NCBI RefSeq assembly: GCF_001905825.1
Contig: NZ_LIVV01000003.1
Coordinates: forward strand, 416,956 to 480,955
Length of the DNA stretch: 64,000 nucleotides
Source: Streptomyces sp. CB02009
GTDB lineage: Bacteria; Actinomycetota; Actinomycetes; Streptomycetales; Streptomycetaceae
Direction of reading: 5' to 3'
Shown here in pieces: positions 9,774 through 18,496 of the stretch (its first letter is position 1; each line of letters starts with the position of its first letter). Below the pieces are notes generated by a model, which saw only the letters and a list, made by a program, of their open reading frames with translations, was not told the DNA's origin and made no database searches. The position numbers were made by a program, and so were the translations under genes.

Positions 9774-10439
9774 TCAGTGGATGATCCCCGTCCGCAGGGC
9801 CACCGCGACCATGCCGGCGCGGTCGCCGGTGCCCAGCTTGCGGGCGATCCGGGCGAGGTGGCTCTTCACGGTGAGGGCCGAGAGGCCCATGGAGACGCCG
9901 ATCGCCTTGTTCGACTGGCCCTCCGCGACGAGCCGGAGCACCTCGACCTCGCGGCCGGAGAGCTCGCGGTAGCCGCCCGGGTGGCTCGGGGCACCCGGGG
10001 GGCGGCGGTGGCCGAGCCGCGCGGCCGCGGCGCCGATGGGGGCGGCGCCGGGTCGGGTGGGGTGGCCGATGTTCGTACGGGTGCCGGTGACGACGTAGCC
10101 CTTCACGCCGCCCGCCAGGGCGTTGCGCACGGCGCCGATGTCGTCCGCAGCCGAGAGGGCGAGGCCGTTGGGCCAGCCCGCGGCGCGGGTCTCGGACAGC
10201 AGGGTCAGGCCGCTGCCGTCGGGCAGGTGGACGTCGGCAACGCAGATGTCGCGCGGGTTGCCGACGCGGGGACGTGCCTCCGCGATGGAAGAAGCCTCGA
10301 TCACGTCGCGTACTCCGAGGGCCCACAGGTGGCGGGTCACGGTGGAGCGGACGCGCGGGTCGGCCACGACGACCATGGCCGTCGGCTTGTTCGGGCGGTA
10401 GGCGACCAGGCTTGCGGGCTGCTCGAGGAGAACGGACAC
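9774..10439 (-). CDS. Orphan response regulator, NarL/LuxR type
   Basis: 221 residues. The N-terminal receiver domain (about 20-125) keeps the phospho-acceptor Asp in VADVHLPDG, the Ser in ALSAADD and the Lys in GGVKGYVV; the usual acidic pair is reduced to one Asp in VVVADPR. A Gly/Pro/Arg linker leads to a LuxR HTH (LSGREVEVLRLVAEGQSNKAI, TVKSHLARIARKLG). Strong AGGAGG precedes the GTG start. No histidine kinase is nearby. It lies between RNase D and DUF3000/hemE, but there is no direct evidence that it controls them. Confidence 0.92.
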   Translation of the reverse strand: MSVLLEQPASLVAYRPNKPTAMVVVADPRVRSTVTRHLWALGVRDVIEASSIAEARPRVGNPRDICVADVHLPDGSGLTLLSETRAAGWPNGLALSAADDIGAVRNALAGGVKGYVVTGTRTNIGHPTRPGAAPIGAAAARLGHRRPPGAPSHPGGYRELSGREVEVLRLVAEGQSNKAIGVSMGLSALTVKSHLARIARKLGTGDRAGMVAVALRTGIIH

Positions 10440-10701
10440 CAGGCCTCCTGGGGGGAAGGGTGCGGGACGGAGCCGGCTCGGGGAAGAAGCCGGGGGCGAA
10501 CCCGTGCTGTGAAGGGGTCACTGGTTCCTTCGGCAGCTGGGCCGCCCGCCTTTAGGGAAAGATCACGATTTGGTGAGTAACAATTAGGGCAATTCGGACG
10601 CGTGATCGATCATCCTACGAGCAGGCCCCCCTGCGTCACCCCTGAGGGGGAGTACCGGAGCCGACGTTCGGACACTCCGCAGGTTGGCTTGATCCCGTCC
10701 C

Positions 10702-11403
10702 TCAGACCTGCTGCGGCCCCCGCCGCTGGGGCAGCGAGACGATCCCCGCGCCCGAGACCGTCCCCGTCGCACCCGTCGCCGGATCGGCCGGGGCGGGCGG
10801 CAGCCCCGCGATCTGGCAGAGCAGATCGCACCAGGCCGCCAGGTGCGCCCCGGTGTCCGGCACTCCGCCCAGGCCCTCGCGCGGCGTCCAGGACGCGCGG
10901 ATCTCGATCTGCGTCGCCGGTCTGCGGTCCGCGAGACCGCCGAAGTAGTGCGAGCCCGCCATCGTCACGGTGCCGCTCGCCTCCCCGTACGCGAGCCCCC
11001 GGGCCTCCAGGGCCCCGGTCAGCCAGGACCAGCACACCTCGGGCAGCAGCGGATCCGCCGCCATCTCCGGCTCCAGCTCCGCCCGGACGAGCGTCACGAG
11101 GCGGAACGTGCCCTTCCAGGCCTCGTGGCCGTCGGGATCGTGCAGCAGCACCAGCCGGCCGTCCGCGAGGTCCTCCTCGCCGTCCACGACGGCCGCCTCC
11201 ACCGCGTACGCGTACGGGGCGAGGCGCTGCGGGGGCCTCGTCGGGTCGATCTCGATCTCGGGCCGCAGCCGCGCCGAGCGCAGTGCCTCCACCGCCCGGC
11301 GGAACACGGGGGGTACCGGGTTCGCCTCCGTACTGTCCGCCGTTTCGTCCGTCCCTCGATCGCCGTCGGAATGATCGGAAAAATGTCCCTGAGCCGCAGC
11401 CAT
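10702..11403 (-). CDS. DUF3000 family protein
   Basis: 233 residues, actinobacteria-specific family of unknown function. The core around 25-200 includes FRRAVEALRSARLRPEIEI, an acidic central part, and SWLTGALEARG. The N-terminus (HSDGDRGTDETADSTEAN) is acidic and disordered; the C-terminus is Gly/Ala/Pro-rich. The start at ATG 11403 has no convincing ribosome binding site. Divergent from hemE with a 90-bp spacer, so the two may share a control region. No signal peptide or catalytic motif is seen. Confidence 0.85.
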   Translation of the reverse strand: MAAAQGHFSDHSDGDRGTDETADSTEANPVPPVFRRAVEALRSARLRPEIEIDPTRPPQRLAPYAYAVEAAVVDGEEDLADGRLVLLHDPDGHEAWKGTFRLVTLVRAELEPEMAADPLLPEVCWSWLTGALEARGLAYGEASGTVTMAGSHYFGGLADRRPATQIEIRASWTPREGLGGVPDTGAHLAAWCDLLCQIAGLPPAPADPATGATGTVSGAGIVSLPQRRGPQQV

Positions 11404-11493
11404 GCGGGGAAGAGTAGGCGGAACGGGGCCTCTGTGCAGGGAGGACACCCGGCCCGGACGAGCGGCTTCCCGCCACATGCGAAGATTCTGGGC

Positions 11494-12570
11494 GTGAGTG
11501 CCAACGACAGCCCGCAGGGCCAGCAGACGAAGCAGCAGTCGCGGACGCACGACTCCGCGTTCCTCAAGGCATGCCGGCGCGAGCCCGTGCCGCACACCCC
11601 TGTCTGGTTCATGCGGCAGGCCGGGCGCTCGCTCCCCGAGTACCTGAAGGTGCGCGAGGGCATCCCCATGCTCGAGTCCTGCATGCGGCCCGAGCTGGTC
11701 ACCGAGATCACCCTCCAGCCGGTCCGCCGCCACAAGGTCGACGCCGCGATCTACTTCAGCGACATCGTCGTCCCCCTCAAGGCCATCGGCCTCGACCTCG
11801 ACATCAAGCCCGGCGTCGGCCCGGTCGTCGCCGACCCGATCCGCACCCGCGCCGACCTGGACCGACTGCGCGACCTGACCCCCGAGGACGTCCACTACGT
11901 CACCGAGGCCATCGGGATGCTCACCGAGGAGCTGGGCGACACCCCGCTCATCGGCTTCGCCGGCGCGCCTTTCACCCTCGCGAGCTACCTCGTCGAGGGC
12001 GGTCCCTCGCGCAGCCACGAGCGCACCAAGGCGATGATGTACGGCGACCCGCAGCTCTGGGCCGACCTGCTCGACCGCCTCGCCGAGATCACCTCGGCCT
12101 TCCTCAAGGTCCAGATCGAGGCCGGCGCCTCCGCCGTCCAGCTCTTCGACTCCTGGGTCGGCGCCCTCGCCCCGGCCGACTACCGGCGCTCGGTGATGCC
12201 GGCCTCCGTCAAGGTGTTCGACGCGGTCGCCGGGTACGGCGTCCCGCGCATCCACTTCGGCGTCGGTACGGGCGAGCTGCTCGGCCTCATGGGCGAGGCC
12301 GGCGCGGACGTCGTCGGCGTCGACTGGCGCGTCCCGCTCGACGAGGCCGCCCGCCGCGTCGGCCCCGGCAAGGCCCTCCAGGGCAACCTGGACCCGGCCG
12401 TGCTGTTTGCCGGGCGCGAGGTGGTCGAGGCCAAGACGGACGAGGTCCTGGCCGCCGCGAAGAACCTCGAGGGGCACGTCTTCAACCTGGGCCACGGCGT
12501 CATGCCGTCGATGGACCCGGACGCCCTGTCGCAGCTCGTCGAGTACGTCCACACCAGGACGGCCGTCTGA
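11494..12570 (+). CDS. hemE: Uroporphyrinogen decarboxylase
   Basis: Decarboxylates uroporphyrinogen III to coproporphyrinogen III. 358 residues, normal length. The hallmark FMRQAGRSLPEY is near residue 40, with downstream IYFSDIVVPLKAIG, GFAGAPFTLASYLVEGG and LGHGVMPSMDPD. The GTG start at 11494 lacks a clear Shine-Dalgarno. With the HemY-type oxidase and HemQ gene about 3 kb downstream it supplies the coproporphyrin-dependent heme route. Confidence 0.97.
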   Translation: MSANDSPQGQQTKQQSRTHDSAFLKACRREPVPHTPVWFMRQAGRSLPEYLKVREGIPMLESCMRPELVTEITLQPVRRHKVDAAIYFSDIVVPLKAIGLDLDIKPGVGPVVADPIRTRADLDRLRDLTPEDVHYVTEAIGMLTEELGDTPLIGFAGAPFTLASYLVEGGPSRSHERTKAMMYGDPQLWADLLDRLAEITSAFLKVQIEAGASAVQLFDSWVGALAPADYRRSVMPASVKVFDAVAGYGVPRIHFGVGTGELLGLMGEAGADVVGVDWRVPLDEAARRVGPGKALQGNLDPAVLFAGREVVEAKTDEVLAAAKNLEGHVFNLGHGVMPSMDPDALSQLVEYVHTRTAV

Positions 12571-12588
12571 CACGCCGGCGACACCGTC

Positions 12589-12622
12589 CGACGGCCGCCG
12601 GGGGAGACCCCGGCGGCCGTCG
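12589..12622 (+). terminator. Terminator of hemE
   Basis: 15-bp GC-rich stem (12589-12603 with 12608-12622) and a GAGA loop, 18 nt after the hemE stop. Confidence 0.8.
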
Positions 12623-12667
12623 TGCTGTCGGCCGTGTCCTTCGGTCGCGCCGTCAGCCGCGCCAACT

Positions 12668-12715
12668 GCCGCGCCGTCGGCCGCACCGACCGCCGCGCCG
12701 TCAGCCGCTCCGACC
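12668..12715. repeat. 24-bp tandem repeat between hemE and the flavoenzyme gene
   Basis: Two 24-nt units (12668-12691 and 12692-12715) differ at two positions, with degenerate partial copies on both sides from about 12645 to 12739. It sits between convergent genes and has no plausible coding role. Confidence 0.7.
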
Positions 12716-12729
12716 GCCGCGCCGTGTCG

Positions 12730-14103
12730 TCAGCCCGCCGCGCGGACCGCCGCCGTCGCCTTGCGGGCCGCGATCAGCACCGGGTCCCACACCGGCGAGA
12801 ACGGCGGCGCGTACCCCAGGTCCAGGGCCGTCATCCGTTCCACCGTCATCCCCGCCGTCAGCGCCACGGCCGCGACGTCCACCCGCTTCGCCGCCCCCTC
12901 CCGGCCCACGATCTGCACCCCGAGCAGCCGGCCGGTGCGCCGCTCCGCCAGCATCTTCACCGTCATCGGCGCGGCCCCCGGGTAGTACCCGGCCCGGCTC
13001 GTCGACTCCACGGTCACCGTCACGTACCGCAGCCCCACCTCCCGCGCGTCCTTCTCCCGGAGGCCGGTCCTGGCGATCTCCAGATCGCAGACCTTGGACA
13101 CCGCCGTGCCCACCACCCCGGGGAACGTCGCGTAGTCGCCGCCGACGTTGGACCCGATGACCTGGCCGTGCTTGTTCGCGTGCGTCCCCAGCGGCATGTA
13201 CCGCTCGCGGCCCGAGACCAGGTCGAGGACCTCCACGCAGTCACCGCCCGCCCAGATGCCCTCGTGGCCGCGGACCCGCATCGCGAGGTCGGTGAGCAGC
13301 CCGCCGTGCGCCCCCAGGGGCAGGCCCGCGGCGCGGGCGAGCGAGGTCTCCGGCACCACGCCCATGCCCAGGACGACCACGTCCGCCGGGTACTCGGCCC
13401 GGTCCGTCGCCACCGCCCTGACCCGGCCGTCCTCTCCGGTGAGGATCTTCGTGACCTCCGCCGACGCGACCGTCGTGATGCCCAGGCCGTCCATCGCCCG
13501 GTGCACCAGGCGGCCCATGTCCGGGTCCAGGGTCGCCATCGGCTGCTCGCCCCGGTGCAGGACCGTCACCTGGTGGCCGCGGTTGAGGAGCGCCTCGGCC
13601 ATCTCGACGCCGATGTAGCCCGCGCCGACCACGACCGCCCGCCGCCCCGGCGTCGCGTCGAGCGAGTCGAGCAGCGCCTGTCCGTCGTCCAGGGTCTGCA
13701 CCCCGTGCACGCCGGGGGCGTCGATCCCCGGCAGCGCCGGCCGCTTGGGCCGGGCGCCCGTCGCGACCACCAGCTTGTCGAAGTCCGTCCAGGTCTCCGT
13801 ACCGGCCTCCAGGTCCCGGGCGAGGACCCGGCGGCCGGGCACGTCGATCGCCGTCACCTCCGTCCGCATCCGCAGGTCGATGGCGCGCGCCCGGTGTTCC
13901 TCGGGGGAGCGCGCGATCAGCTCGTCGCGCGTGCCGACGTCGCCGCCGACCCAGTACGGGATGCCGCAGGCCGAGTACGAGGAGAAGTGGCCGCGTTCGA
14001 ACGCGACGATCTCCAGCTCCTCCGGCGCCTTCAGCCTGCGTGCCTGCGACGCGGCGGACATCCCCGCCGCGTCGCCCCCGATCACCACCAGTCGTTCAGT
14101 CAT
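12730..14103 (-). CDS. FAD/NAD(P)-dependent pyridine nucleotide-disulfide oxidoreductase, CoA-disulfide reductase-like
   Basis: 457 residues. FAD-binding VVIGGDAAGMSAAS at the N-terminus, the single redox Cys in SSYSACGIPYWVGG (the Cys43-type position of CoADR/NADH oxidases), second dinucleotide site AVVVGAGYIGVEMAEAL, and the C-terminal LDLGYAPPFSPVWDP typical of CoA-disulfide reductase and related NADH oxidases. Likely reduces low-molecular-weight disulfide, persulfide or oxygen using NAD(P)H. The DUF4349 stop lies 23 bp upstream on the same strand, so the two are probably cotranscribed. Confidence 0.88.
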   Translation of the reverse strand: MTERLVVIGGDAAGMSAASQARRLKAPEELEIVAFERGHFSSYSACGIPYWVGGDVGTRDELIARSPEEHRARAIDLRMRTEVTAIDVPGRRVLARDLEAGTETWTDFDKLVVATGARPKRPALPGIDAPGVHGVQTLDDGQALLDSLDATPGRRAVVVGAGYIGVEMAEALLNRGHQVTVLHRGEQPMATLDPDMGRLVHRAMDGLGITTVASAEVTKILTGEDGRVRAVATDRAEYPADVVVLGMGVVPETSLARAAGLPLGAHGGLLTDLAMRVRGHEGIWAGGDCVEVLDLVSGRERYMPLGTHANKHGQVIGSNVGGDYATFPGVVGTAVSKVCDLEIARTGLREKDAREVGLRYVTVTVESTSRAGYYPGAAPMTVKMLAERRTGRLLGVQIVGREGAAKRVDVAAVALTAGMTVERMTALDLGYAPPFSPVWDPVLIAARKATAAVRAAG

Positions 14104-14126
14104 GGGGACAGCGTATTTTTCCGAGC

Positions 14127-15149
14127 TCACTCGTCGGGCGTCTCCGGGGGTACGGGGGCTCCCGCGGCGTTCCGGCGGGCGGCGGGGACGGCGGCCGGGG
14201 GCTCCGGCGGGGCCGTCGGGCGGGCGTTCGCGCGCCCGGCGCGGCGGGGGCGGACGACATGGCGCCACACGAGGTAGCCGATCAGGGCCACGGCCAGCCA
14301 CGGCGCCAGGGCCGCGAGCACGACGACGGCCCAGGAGACCGCGCCGACCAGGGCGTTCCAGCCGCCGCTCAGGGCGTCACCGAAACCGGGGCGGCCGTCG
14401 TCCTCGTCCTCCTCGGCCCGCGGCTTCTCCTTCTGCGACAGCTCCAGGGTGATCGTCGCCAGCGACGTCCTGTCCCGCAGGGAGGACTGCTGGGCGAGGA
14501 GAGACTCCAGGTCCGCCTGGCGGCGGCTGAGTTCGCCCTCCAGGGTCACCACGTCGGTCAGCTTCTCGGCCCGCTCCATCAGGGCCCGCACCCGCGCCAC
14601 GCTCGCGCGCTGGGTGGCGATCCGGCTCTCCACGTCCACCACCTGCTCGGTGACGTCCTTGGCGTCGGCCTTGCGGGCCAGCAGCTTCCCCGTGCCGGCG
14701 AGTTCGGTGAGGACGGAGTCGTACCGCTCCTGCGGCACCCGCAGGACGACGCGGGAGGTGACGTACCCGTCGTCGAGCCGCTCCGTCGACTCGTTCTCGA
14801 CGCGTCCGCCCGCGCCGGCCGTCACGTCGCGGGCCGTGACCAGGGCCTTGGTCACATCGCCGACCTCCACCGAGAGCGAGGCCGTGCGGATGACGTGCTG
14901 TTGCGCGGCGGCCTTCGACGGCGCGGCCGAGGGCGCGGCCGAGGCCTGCTCGCCGCCCGATCCCGCGTAGCCGTCGGCGGCTCCCCGCTCCGCCGCGCCC
15001 TTGGCGTCCGCGGGCGCCTCCGCGCTCAGGTCCCGCTTGGAGTCCCCGGCCGTGCCGCCGGCTCCGCAGCCGGTCAGCACCAGTGCCGCGGTGAGCAGGG
15101 CCGCGCCCGCCACCGCCCGTGTTCTCGCCGTCGTACGTGAGCTCCGCAT
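14127..15149 (-). CDS. DUF4349 lipoprotein
   Basis: 340 residues. Lipoprotein signal with lipobox LTGCGAG, then an Ala/Ser/Gly-rich disordered stretch. The DUF4349 domain (about 85-260) carries a coiled coil (VDVESRIATQRASVARVRAL; LEGELSRRQADLESLLAQQ). A C-terminal transmembrane helix (SWAVVVLAALAPWLAVALIGYLV) is followed by a basic and Pro-rich tail. Start at ATG 15149 with GGGGGGAC upstream. Predicted outer-face anchored membrane protein of unknown role, organised like other DUF4349 members. Confidence 0.88.
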   Translation of the reverse strand: MRSSRTTARTRAVAGAALLTAALVLTGCGAGGTAGDSKRDLSAEAPADAKGAAERGAADGYAGSGGEQASAAPSAAPSKAAAQQHVIRTASLSVEVGDVTKALVTARDVTAGAGGRVENESTERLDDGYVTSRVVLRVPQERYDSVLTELAGTGKLLARKADAKDVTEQVVDVESRIATQRASVARVRALMERAEKLTDVVTLEGELSRRQADLESLLAQQSSLRDRTSLATITLELSQKEKPRAEEDEDDGRPGFGDALSGGWNALVGAVSWAVVVLAALAPWLAVALIGYLVWRHVVRPRRAGRANARPTAPPEPPAAVPAARRNAAGAPVPPETPDE

Positions 15150-15247
15150 CGAAGTCCCCCCAGGGGTGGTAGGTGTCGCCGGTTCGACGTACCGGCCCAC
15201 CGATCGGGTTGCCCTCCGGCGGTAGCGATGCGGTCACGGTCCGGCCT

Positions 15248-15276
15248 CGGAACGGGAGCGTGCCGGAACGGGAGCG
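15248..15276. promoter_or_regulatory. Direct repeat upstream of the HemY-type gene
   Basis: CGGAACGGGAGCG occurs twice (15248-15260, 15264-15276), 16 nt apart and about 55-80 nt upstream of the oxidase start, in the divergent spacer to the DUF4349 gene. A possible regulator-binding direct repeat; the factor is unknown. Confidence 0.4.
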
Positions 15277-15330
15277 GGCCGGAGGGAGCCTCGGATCCGG
15301 AGCCGATGGGCGATTTGAGAGAGTGGTCCC

Positions 15331-16794
15331 ATGAACGCGGACACCACGGGACACCACGCCGGGCCTCATGTCGTCGTCGCGGGAGGCGGTATCGCCGGAC
15401 TCGCCGCCGCCCACCGGCTGGCCGTCGCCGGCCACCGGGTGACCCTGCTCGAAGCGGGCCCGCGGCTCGGCGGCAAGCTCCTCGCCGGGGAGATCGCGGG
15501 CGCCCCCGTGGACCTCGGCGCCGAGTCGCTCCTCGCCCGCCGTCCCGAGGCGGTCGCCCTGGCCCGGGCCGTCGGCCTCGGGGAGCGCCTCCAGGCCCCC
15601 GGGACGACCACCGCGTCCGTCTGGTCCCGGGGCGAGCTCGTCCCCATGCCCAAGGGCCACGTCATGGGCGTCCCCGGCGACGCCCGCGCCGTCGAGGGCC
15701 TGCTCTCCGCCGAGGGCGTGCGCCGGATCGGCCTCGACGCCGAACTGCCCCCGACCGAGATCGGCGACGACATCGCGATCGGCGCGTACGTCGCCGCCCG
15801 GATGGGCCACGAGGTCGTCGACCGGCTCGTGGAACCCCTGCTCGGCGGGGTGTACGCCGGTGACGCCTACCGCATCTCGATGAAGGCCGCCGTCCCCGCC
15901 CTCTTCGAGGCCGCCCGCACCCGGCCCACGCTCGGCGACGCCGTCCGCGCCGTCCAGCAGGCCGGGGCCGCCGTCCCCGCCGACGCGGCGGGCGCCGCCA
16001 CCGGGCTCGGCGGCTCCGTCTTCCTCGGCATCGACGGCGGCGTCGGCACCCTGCCCGGTGCCGTCGCCGACGCGGTCCGCGCCGCCGGCGGCGAGATCCT
16101 CACCGAGGCCCCCGTGACCGGGCTCCGGCGCACCGGGGCCACCGGCTGGCAGGTCGTGAGCGGCGACCGGGTCCTCACCGCCGACGCCGTCGTCCTCGCC
16201 ACCCCCGCCGGACCGGCCGCCGCGCTGCTCGCCCCGCACGCGCCCACCGCCTCCGCCGAGCTCGACGCGATCGAGTACGCCTCCATGGCCCTGGTCACGC
16301 TGGCCTTCCGCCGCACCGACATGCCCGCCCTGGCGGGCTCGGGGTTCCTCGTGCCGCCCGTCGACGGCCACACGATCAAGGCCTCCACCTTCTCCTCGCA
16401 GAAGTGGCGGTGGGTCACCGACCGGGCCCCGGACCTGTTCGTGCTGCGGACCTCCGTCGGCCGCCACGGCGAGGAGGAGCAGGTCCACCGCGAGGACGCC
16501 GACCTCGTCGCCGCCTCGCTCAAGGACCTCGCCGCCGCGACCGGGCTCGCCGCCCGGCCCGTCGCCACCGCCGTCACCCGCTGGACGGGCGGCCTGCCGC
16601 AGTACCCGGTCGGCCACCTCGCCCGGGTCGCCCGGGTCCGCGAGGCCGTCGCGGCCCTCCCCGGACTGCGTGTCGCGGGCGCCGCGTACGACGGTGTCGG
16701 CATCCCCGCCTGCATCGCGTCGGCCCATCGCGCGGCCGACGAGATCATCGCCACGTCGAAAAGGGCCGACCCCGGTGCGGGGCACTCCCTGTGA
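15331..16794 (+). CDS. hemY: Coproporphyrinogen III oxidase / protoporphyrinogen oxidase (HemY/CgoX type)
   Basis: 487-residue FAD enzyme. The N-terminus has VVVAGGGIAGLAAAHRLA and LLEAGPRLGGKL; the end has the FAD-closing AGAAYDGVGIPACIASA. In Gram-positive bacteria this family oxidises coproporphyrinogen III to coproporphyrin III, and the neighbouring HemQ gene supports that role over protoporphyrinogen oxidation. A GAGAGAG ribosome binding site precedes ATG 15331. The next gene starts 17 nt after the stop, so the two form an operon. Confidence 0.95.
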   Translation: MNADTTGHHAGPHVVVAGGGIAGLAAAHRLAVAGHRVTLLEAGPRLGGKLLAGEIAGAPVDLGAESLLARRPEAVALARAVGLGERLQAPGTTTASVWSRGELVPMPKGHVMGVPGDARAVEGLLSAEGVRRIGLDAELPPTEIGDDIAIGAYVAARMGHEVVDRLVEPLLGGVYAGDAYRISMKAAVPALFEAARTRPTLGDAVRAVQQAGAAVPADAAGAATGLGGSVFLGIDGGVGTLPGAVADAVRAAGGEILTEAPVTGLRRTGATGWQVVSGDRVLTADAVVLATPAGPAAALLAPHAPTASAELDAIEYASMALVTLAFRRTDMPALAGSGFLVPPVDGHTIKASTFSSQKWRWVTDRAPDLFVLRTSVGRHGEEEQVHREDADLVAASLKDLAAATGLAARPVATAVTRWTGGLPQYPVGHLARVARVREAVAALPGLRVAGAAYDGVGIPACIASAHRAADEIIATSKRADPGAGHSL

Positions 16795-16811
16795 CGGGCG
16801 AGAATAGGCGT

Positions 16812-17525
16812 ATGAGTGCGCCCGAAAAGATCCCGAACGCCGGTAAGAAGGCGAAGGACCTCAACGAGGTCATCCGCTACACCCTGTGGTCTGTCTTCAA
16901 GCTGCGCGACGTTCTCCCCGAGGACCGCGGCGGCTTCGCCGACGAGGTCCAGGAGCTGTTCGACCAGCTCGCGGCCAAGGACATCACCGTCCGCGGCACG
17001 TACGACCTCTCCGGTCTGCGCGCCGACGCCGACGTGATGATCTGGTGGCACGCCGAGACGAGCGACGAGCTCCAGGAGGCGTACAACCTCTTCCGCCGCA
17101 CCCGCCTGGGCCGCGCCCTGGAGCCGGTCTGGTCGAACATGGCGCTGCACCGCCCCGCCGAGTTCAACAAGTCGCACATCCCGGCCTTCCTGGCCGACGA
17201 GAACCCGCGCGACTACGTCTCGGTCTACCCCTTCGTGCGCTCCTACGACTGGTACCTGCTGCCGGACGAGGACCGCCGCCGGATGCTCGCGGACCACGGC
17301 AAGATGGCCCGCGGCTACCCGGACGTCCGTGCCAACACGGTCGCCTCCTTCTCCCTCGGCGACTACGAGTGGCTCCTCGCCTTCGAGGCCGACGAGCTGC
17401 ACCGCATCGTGGACCTCATGCGTCACCTGCGCGCCTCCGAGGCGCGGATGCACGTCCGCGAAGAGGTCCCGTTCTACACCGGCCGTCGCAAGAGCGTCGC
17501 CGAGCTGGTGGCGGGCCTGGCCTGA
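16812..17525 (+). CDS. hemQ: Coproheme decarboxylase HemQ (chlorite dismutase-like)
   Basis: 237 residues. Converts coproheme to heme b using peroxide; the last step of the coproporphyrin pathway. The family core is clear: LNEVIRYTLWSVFKLRDVLP, the catalytic-Tyr region VSVYPFVRSYDWYLLP, the proximal-His region MLADHGKMARGYPD, and the C-terminal FYTGRRKSVAELV. Lack of the chlorite-dismutase distal arginine pattern fits HemQ. Also called ChdC. The ferrochelatase needed between CgoX and ChdC is not in the window. Confidence 0.96.
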   Translation: MSAPEKIPNAGKKAKDLNEVIRYTLWSVFKLRDVLPEDRGGFADEVQELFDQLAAKDITVRGTYDLSGLRADADVMIWWHAETSDELQEAYNLFRRTRLGRALEPVWSNMALHRPAEFNKSHIPAFLADENPRDYVSVYPFVRSYDWYLLPDEDRRRMLADHGKMARGYPDVRANTVASFSLGDYEWLLAFEADELHRIVDLMRHLRASEARMHVREEVPFYTGRRKSVAELVAGLA

Positions 17526-17647
17526 CGGCCGTACGAAAACCTGGTGGTGGCCCGGCTTCCGGCCGGGCGTGCCACCCCTCGACCCGGAAGATCAGACGGC
17601 AGGCGTGACCATGGCCTGCCCGTCCAGCGACACCGGGTCCGGCTCCG

Positions 17648-17676
17648 GGTGCGGCGCGCATGACGCGCGCCGCACC
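17648..17676. terminator. Bidirectional terminator after hemQ
   Basis: 12-bp stem (17648-17659 with 17665-17676) and ATGAC loop, between hemQ and the convergent TIGR04222 operon. A second, bulged hairpin nearer hemQ (about 17544-17576) may assist. Confidence 0.75.
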
Positions 17677-17704
17677 GGCGTCATTTCCGGGACCTTTCCG
17701 GCTC

Positions 17705-18448
17705 TCAGCCCCGCCCGCGCAGCGCCGCCCGGAGCTCCGGCTCCAGGACCGCGGGTCCGCGCGTCGCGAGGGCCGTCAGGGGATCGGTGGCCGAGAGCGA
17801 GGCGAGCAGCCGCTGCCCGGCCGGCGAGGCCCAGCGGGTGTGCGGGTACACCTCGATCCGCCCGATCAGCAGGCAGAGCCCCGACGCGAGCAGCGGCAGC
17901 GCGAAACCGGCGAGGACCGGGGCCCGCTCGTCGGCCGGCACGAGCAGCGCGGACACCGTCCCGAGGGCCAGGCTGAGCAGGAGGCCGGCCCGTACCGCCC
18001 GAAGCCCGGCGGCGACCTCCCGCCGGCCCACGGCGGGCACGGCGAGCCCCCGGGCCACCAGCCGCTCCGCGAGCAGGTGGACGGACTCGGCGGCGGCGAC
18101 CAGCGGACGTACGGCGGGGACCGGCGCCTGACCCTGAGGGCCCAGGGCGCCGATCACGGCCCGCTCCAGCGGGTCCGCCGCGCAGGCGTCGGCGTCCACG
18201 ACCGTCGCCCAGCCGGTGCGGGCGAGCAGCAGCCGCCGCTCCCGGTGCATGGACACGAGGGTGAGATCGGTGACCCGCAGCGGTCCGCCGGCGAGGTAGG
18301 CCGCCTCGCCGACGGTGAGCTCGGGCGCGTCCGCCGCGGGCACGCCGCCGTGCGCGGGCGCGGCCGCCGCGAGCGTCGCCCGGCACAGCCGCGCGCAGCC
18401 GACGCCGGCCACCACGCACGCCACGAGCAGCAACGGAAGCCAGACCAT
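17705..18448 (-). CDS. TIGR04222-like membrane protein, no Cys tail
   Basis: 247 residues from ATG 18448; an in-frame GTG at 18484 would add 12 residues, and neither start has a good ribosome binding site. N-terminal membrane helix (WLPLLLVACVVAGVG), then the TIGR04222-type segment LTVGEAAYLAGGPLRVTDL and a helical domain, then two more membrane helices near 165-215. Last gene of the DUF692 operon, 48 nt behind the Cys-tail gene. It resembles that gene's N-terminal organisation but lacks the tail. Possible partner or paralogue; function unknown. Confidence 0.72.
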   Translation of the reverse strand: MVWLPLLLVACVVAGVGCARLCRATLAAAAPAHGGVPAADAPELTVGEAAYLAGGPLRVTDLTLVSMHRERRLLLARTGWATVVDADACAADPLERAVIGALGPQGQAPVPAVRPLVAAAESVHLLAERLVARGLAVPAVGRREVAAGLRAVRAGLLLSLALGTVSALLVPADERAPVLAGFALPLLASGLCLLIGRIEVYPHTRWASPAGQRLLASLSATDPLTALATRGPAVLEPELRAALRGRG

Positions 18449-18496
18449 GACCGAGTTGTACGGGAGGCGGGGCGGGCCCGCCACCCGAACGGGTGA

